Positions 61,564-64,000 of a stretch of 64,000 nucleotides of DNA are shown here, in pieces (position 1 is the first letter of the stretch; each line of letters starts with the position of its first letter). Below the pieces are notes generated by a model, which had not been told where the DNA came from, searched no databases, and saw only the letters and a list, made by a program, of their open reading frames with translations. This DNA comes from UBA1845 sp002338715 (GTDB lineage: Bacteria > Planctomycetota > Phycisphaerae > UBA1845). A program made the translations under genes and the position numbers. The stretch is from contig DAORAL010000023.1 of assembly GCA_035344155.1 (NCBI GenBank), forward strand, positions 1 through 64,000, given 5' to 3'.

Positions 61564-62592
61564 TTGAATCCAAGACGAATCTGCATATTGACCGACGGGC
61601 ATTTGGATACCTTCACTGCCAAGACGGCGCTGGGCCTCCTGCGATATTGCCCGGACGAAGTGGTGGCTGTCCTCGATCGCCAGCACGTTGGCGAGTCGCT
61701 CGTTGATTTGGTGGGTACCGGAAAAGACATCCCGATTATCGGATCGATCGATGCCGCGAAGCAGCTTTCCGCCAACCAATTGCTGATGGGGGTGGCGCTT
61801 CCTGGCGGTCAGCTTCCGACGGCGTGGCGCGAGTTTCTGGAAGAAGGCCTTCAGTCGGGCATGGACATCGTCAGCGGCATGCACGCCCGGCTCAACCACG
61901 ACGAACGCTTCGCCCAACTGGCCAAGGAAAACGGACGCACGCTTTACGACGTGCGCAATCCGGGACCGCCGCCACCGGTCGGCAGCGGGAAAGCCGCGTT
62001 CACCAAGGCCAAGCGAATCCTCACCGTCGGCAGCGACTGCAACGTTGGCAAGCGCGTGACCGCTTTGGAAATTACCCGCGAATTGAAGAGTCGCGACGTC
62101 AATGTCGAGTTCCTCGCTACCGGTCAGACGGGCATCATGATCTCCGGTTCAGGGGTGCCAGCCGACGCGGTCATCTCAGATTTCTTGACCGGTTACATCG
62201 AGCGCGGCGTCTTGGAGCGCGGCGATGCCGATTATGTTCTGGTCGAAGGGCAGGGTTCAATTCTGAATCCGGCATTCTCACCGGTGACGCTCGGATTGAT
62301 CCATGGGGCGATGCCCGATGCGATGATCATTTGTCACCACCCACCGCGCAAGAACATGCGGGCGACGGAATATCCCGTGGCGGGTCTGCGCGAGTTGATC
62401 GACCTGCACGAGGCGATCACGAAGCCGCTCTATCCGTCCAAGGTGATTGCGGTGGCGCTGAATTGCTTTGGCATGGATCCGCAAGCCGCAGACGATGCGG
62501 TTCGCGCGACGCAGGAATTGACGGGGCTGCCGGCGATCGATCCGATTCGGATGGGGGCCTCCGGGTTTGCTGATTTGATTTTGGCGTTGTAG
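61564..62592 (+). CDS. DUF1611 protein (DgcN-like)
   Basis: 342 residues from TTG 61564, preceded by AAGGA eight bases upstream (TTG 61519 is an alternative). The N-terminal domain (RRICILTDGHLDTFTAKTAL) and the P-loop-like ILTVGSDCNVGKRVTALEI, then ATGQTGIMISGSGVPADAV and VEGQGSILNPAFSPVTLGL, fit the DUF1611 family. DgcN in this family acetylates D-glutamate, paired with DgcA racemase-like enzymes, and others accompany L-Ala-D/L-Glu epimerases in muropeptide use. Position after NlpC/P60 supports use of D-Glu released from peptidoglycan. No epimerase gene is seen in the window. Confidence 0.82.
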   Translation: MNPRRICILTDGHLDTFTAKTALGLLRYCPDEVVAVLDRQHVGESLVDLVGTGKDIPIIGSIDAAKQLSANQLLMGVALPGGQLPTAWREFLEEGLQSGMDIVSGMHARLNHDERFAQLAKENGRTLYDVRNPGPPPPVGSGKAAFTKAKRILTVGSDCNVGKRVTALEITRELKSRDVNVEFLATGQTGIMISGSGVPADAVISDFLTGYIERGVLERGDADYVLVEGQGSILNPAFSPVTLGLIHGAMPDAMIICHHPPRKNMRATEYPVAGLRELIDLHEAITKPLYPSKVIAVALNCFGMDPQAADDAVRATQELTGLPAIDPIRMGASGFADLILAL

Positions 62593-62621
62593 TTGGTGCC
62601 GCGGGGCGTACTGGCGCTCTG

Positions 62622-62661
62622 CACTGCTCACAGAGCAGTGGCACATCTTGGGCAGTGGCAC
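62622..62661. repeat. Family C repeat, right half (copy 3)
   Basis: The same CACTGCTCACAGAGCAGTGG segment followed by CACATCTTGGGCAGTGGCAC as at 58641-58680. The left arm is missing here. It lies 29 bases after the DUF1611 stop. Confidence 0.82.
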
Positions 62662-62688
62662 ATCTGTTTGCGCTATTGATGGGATTCC

Positions 62689-63138
62689 TTACGACTCATT
62701 CATCGTGGGTTGGATTTCGGGGATGTGGGCTTCTTCCGGAGCTTGCGGTTCCGGACGTCGGCGGAATCCCTGGATCTGCGGGCTGTCTTCTGGTTTCTCG
62801 GATGGGTGGACGGCAAACACCTCGACGCGCACGATCTCCTCGAAGGGTACGCTGACGACGAACGCCCCGACGCGGTATTGGTCATCCACCGGTTCGCACT
62901 CAAAGGTCAGGTGGGCTTTGGTCGGCACCTGGGCGAGCTGTTTGATCTCATAACTGAATCCATCGCGAAGATAGATGAGTTCCCGCGTTTCGACCGACTC
63001 GAAGAATTTGCGGAAATCGTCGTTGTCCAGGCACGTTTCATGGTCAACGTCCGGGTAATGCGACGCCGTGCAGCGGTAGCGGGCCTCTTCTCGCTGCTGT
63101 TGAAACGCGATACCATGAAACCAGTCGTAATCAAACAT
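62689..63138 (-). CDS. Small conserved-looking protein of unknown function
   Basis: 149 residues. It begins MFDYDWFHGIAFQQQREEAR and has alternating acidic and aromatic residues (CLDNDDFRKFFESVETRELI), a beta segment (HLTFECEPVDDQYRVGAFVV) and a Pro/Glu tail. No domain recognised and no signal peptide, so it is presumably cytosolic. Located between the family C half-repeat and the divergent queG, whose start is 151 bases away. Confidence 0.6.
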   Translation of the reverse strand: MFDYDWFHGIAFQQQREEARYRCTASHYPDVDHETCLDNDDFRKFFESVETRELIYLRDGFSYEIKQLAQVPTKAHLTFECEPVDDQYRVGAFVVSVPFEEIVRVEVFAVHPSEKPEDSPQIQGFRRRPEPQAPEEAHIPEIQPTMNES

Positions 63139-63289
63139 GGGCGTCTTCTTCTTTGCGATAGTGTGGAGTCGGCAGCCAGATTCGAACCGCAGGAATTGGC
63201 GGGAACCGTCTGACCTTAGGGCGGTTTGGTGCGGCTGTCAATCACGCCCTGCGTACTGTTATCGTCCGTTTTGACCGGGGGCGTGCGTT

Positions 63290-64000
63290 GTGAATCCGAC
63301 AGACTTGAAGCAGATAATTATGGGTCTGTCGACCGATGCCGGATTTGACAAATGTGCGATTTCCCCCGCCTCGCCAGTCGGTCGCAGTGACTATTATCGG
63401 GACTGGTTGAAACTCGGGCGGGCGGGGACGATGGATTATCTTCATCGTCACGCCGAGTTGCGCACCGATGCAGGGAAATTGCTCCCCGGCGCGAAGAGCG
63501 TCATCGTCTGTGCCCTTAACTATCACCAATCTGATCCACTGACATTGAACGACACCAGCAAACAGCGCGGCAAGGTCGCGATGTACGCGTGGGGCGACGA
63601 CTATCACAAGATCATCAAGCGGAAGCTGTTCGGCCTCGTCGATCAATTGCGGTCGGAAGTCGCAATACCCTTTGAATCAAAGGTTTGCGTCGATACAGCC
63701 CCAATTCTGGAGCGTGAGTACGCGGCGCTTTCGGGCATCGGGTGGATCGGAAAGAACACGCTGGTGCTCGATCCGACGTTGGGGAGTTACTTCTTTTTGG
63801 GGTTGATCGTCACGACGCTGGATCTCCCGCCCGATACGCCGTCGCCCGATCATTGCGGGACGTGCACGCGCTGTCTCGACGCCTGCCCGACCGATGCGTT
63901 CCCTGCGGCCTATGAGATGGACGCTTCCCGCTGCATCAGCTACCTGACGATCGAACACCGCGATGAAACTGTTCCGGATGACTTGGCGTCTCTGATGGGC
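63290..64000 (+). CDS. queG: Epoxyqueuosine reductase, 5' part (cut by window end)
   Basis: 237 codons from GTG 63290 to the window end. GGGGGCGTGCGTT precedes the start. Motifs: LGRAGTMDYLHRHAELR, AKSVIVCALNYHQ, the active-site D in VCVDTAPILEREYAALSGIG, WIGKNTLVLDP, and the 4Fe-4S ligands in CGTCTRCLDACPTDAFPAAY. QueG (or the related QueH function) reduces epoxyqueuosine in tRNA to queuosine using cobalamin and Fe-S clusters. The frame stays open at 64000, so the C-terminal part lies beyond. It links to the YhhQ-type transporter at 8112 and makes the B12-type importer at 39491-42277 biologically relevant. Confidence 0.95.
   Translation, partial: MNPTDLKQIIMGLSTDAGFDKCAISPASPVGRSDYYRDWLKLGRAGTMDYLHRHAELRTDAGKLLPGAKSVIVCALNYHQSDPLTLNDTSKQRGKVAMYAWGDDYHKIIKRKLFGLVDQLRSEVAIPFESKVCVDTAPILEREYAALSGIGWIGKNTLVLDPTLGSYFFLGLIVTTLDLPPDTPSPDHCGTCTRCLDACPTDAFPAAYEMDASRCISYLTIEHRDETVPDDLASLMG

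Overview
The window reads as a chromosomal segment of a planctomycete-like bacterium (phylum Planctomycetota, inferred). The reasons are a 59-residue Hc1/histone H1-like gene, a DUF1571 protein, FG-GAP/VCBS secreted proteins, many exported proteins of unknown function, a PMT-type membrane glycosyltransferase, and several families of short palindromic repeats between genes. Most of the region is ordinary core genome. The left edge looks accessory: a large serine recombinase runs tail-to-tail into tRNA-Pro(CGG).

Layout. 0-2.1 kb: serine recombinase, tRNA-Pro and the tRNA terminator. 2.3-8.1 kb: exported proteins (FG-GAP repeat protein, trypsin-like protease, unknown secreted protein). 8.1-13.8 kb: YhhQ-type queuosine-precursor transporter, a two-gene operon (GT-C-like membrane protein and an alpha-toroid protein), and a DacZ-type diadenylate cyclase. 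13.8-18.1 kb: repeat-rich stretch with a PHP phosphoesterase, an HU protein, small lipoproteins and RmuC. 18.2-27.1 kb: fused GT-C/PMT glycosyltransferase, a trans-sulfuration enzyme, DUF2203, a lipoprotein, HolA and a TPR protein. 27.6-31.6 kb: Hc1, a FabZ-like dehydratase, a sigma factor, two unknown genes (one with HEFGH) and a ComEA-like protein. 31.6-38.3 kb: a GH10-like protein lacking both catalytic glutamates, a 2-hydroxyacid dehydrogenase, purC, aroC and an exported protein. 38.4-42.3 kb: serine acetyltransferase and a complete FecCD/BtuCDF-type ABC importer. 42.6-48.5 kb: cyclophilin, SRP RNA, dnaX-ybaB-recR and rpoN. 48.6-53.6 kb: lipoprotein, NtrB-like kinase, DUF1571 protein and an SDR. 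53.7-62.6 kb: MscS-type channel, NamZ-like muramidase (DUF1343), esterase, NlpC/P60 protein and DUF1611 protein, a likely cell-wall turnover neighbourhood. 62.7-64 kb: a small unknown gene and the 5' part of queG.

Most informative observations: (i) an SRP RNA, recognised by its GGTCAGG...GAAA...AGCAGCC apex and a long closing stem, lies in the dnaX leader, where it mimics an N-terminal extension of DnaX; (ii) dnaX carries a run of ten A's with stops in both shifted frames, the layout expected for tau/gamma production by slippage; (iii) the GH10-like protein has replaced both catalytic glutamates; (iv) an 18-bp tandem repeat encodes the hydrophobic core of a signal peptide; (v) dispersed repeats are nested in one another, abut start codons and in one case supply a stop codon; (vi) NamZ, NlpC/P60 and DUF1611 genes suggest muropeptide degradation. 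No CRISPR array, rRNA operon, prophage or recognisable defence island is visible. All family assignments come from reading motifs by eye; no database search was run.
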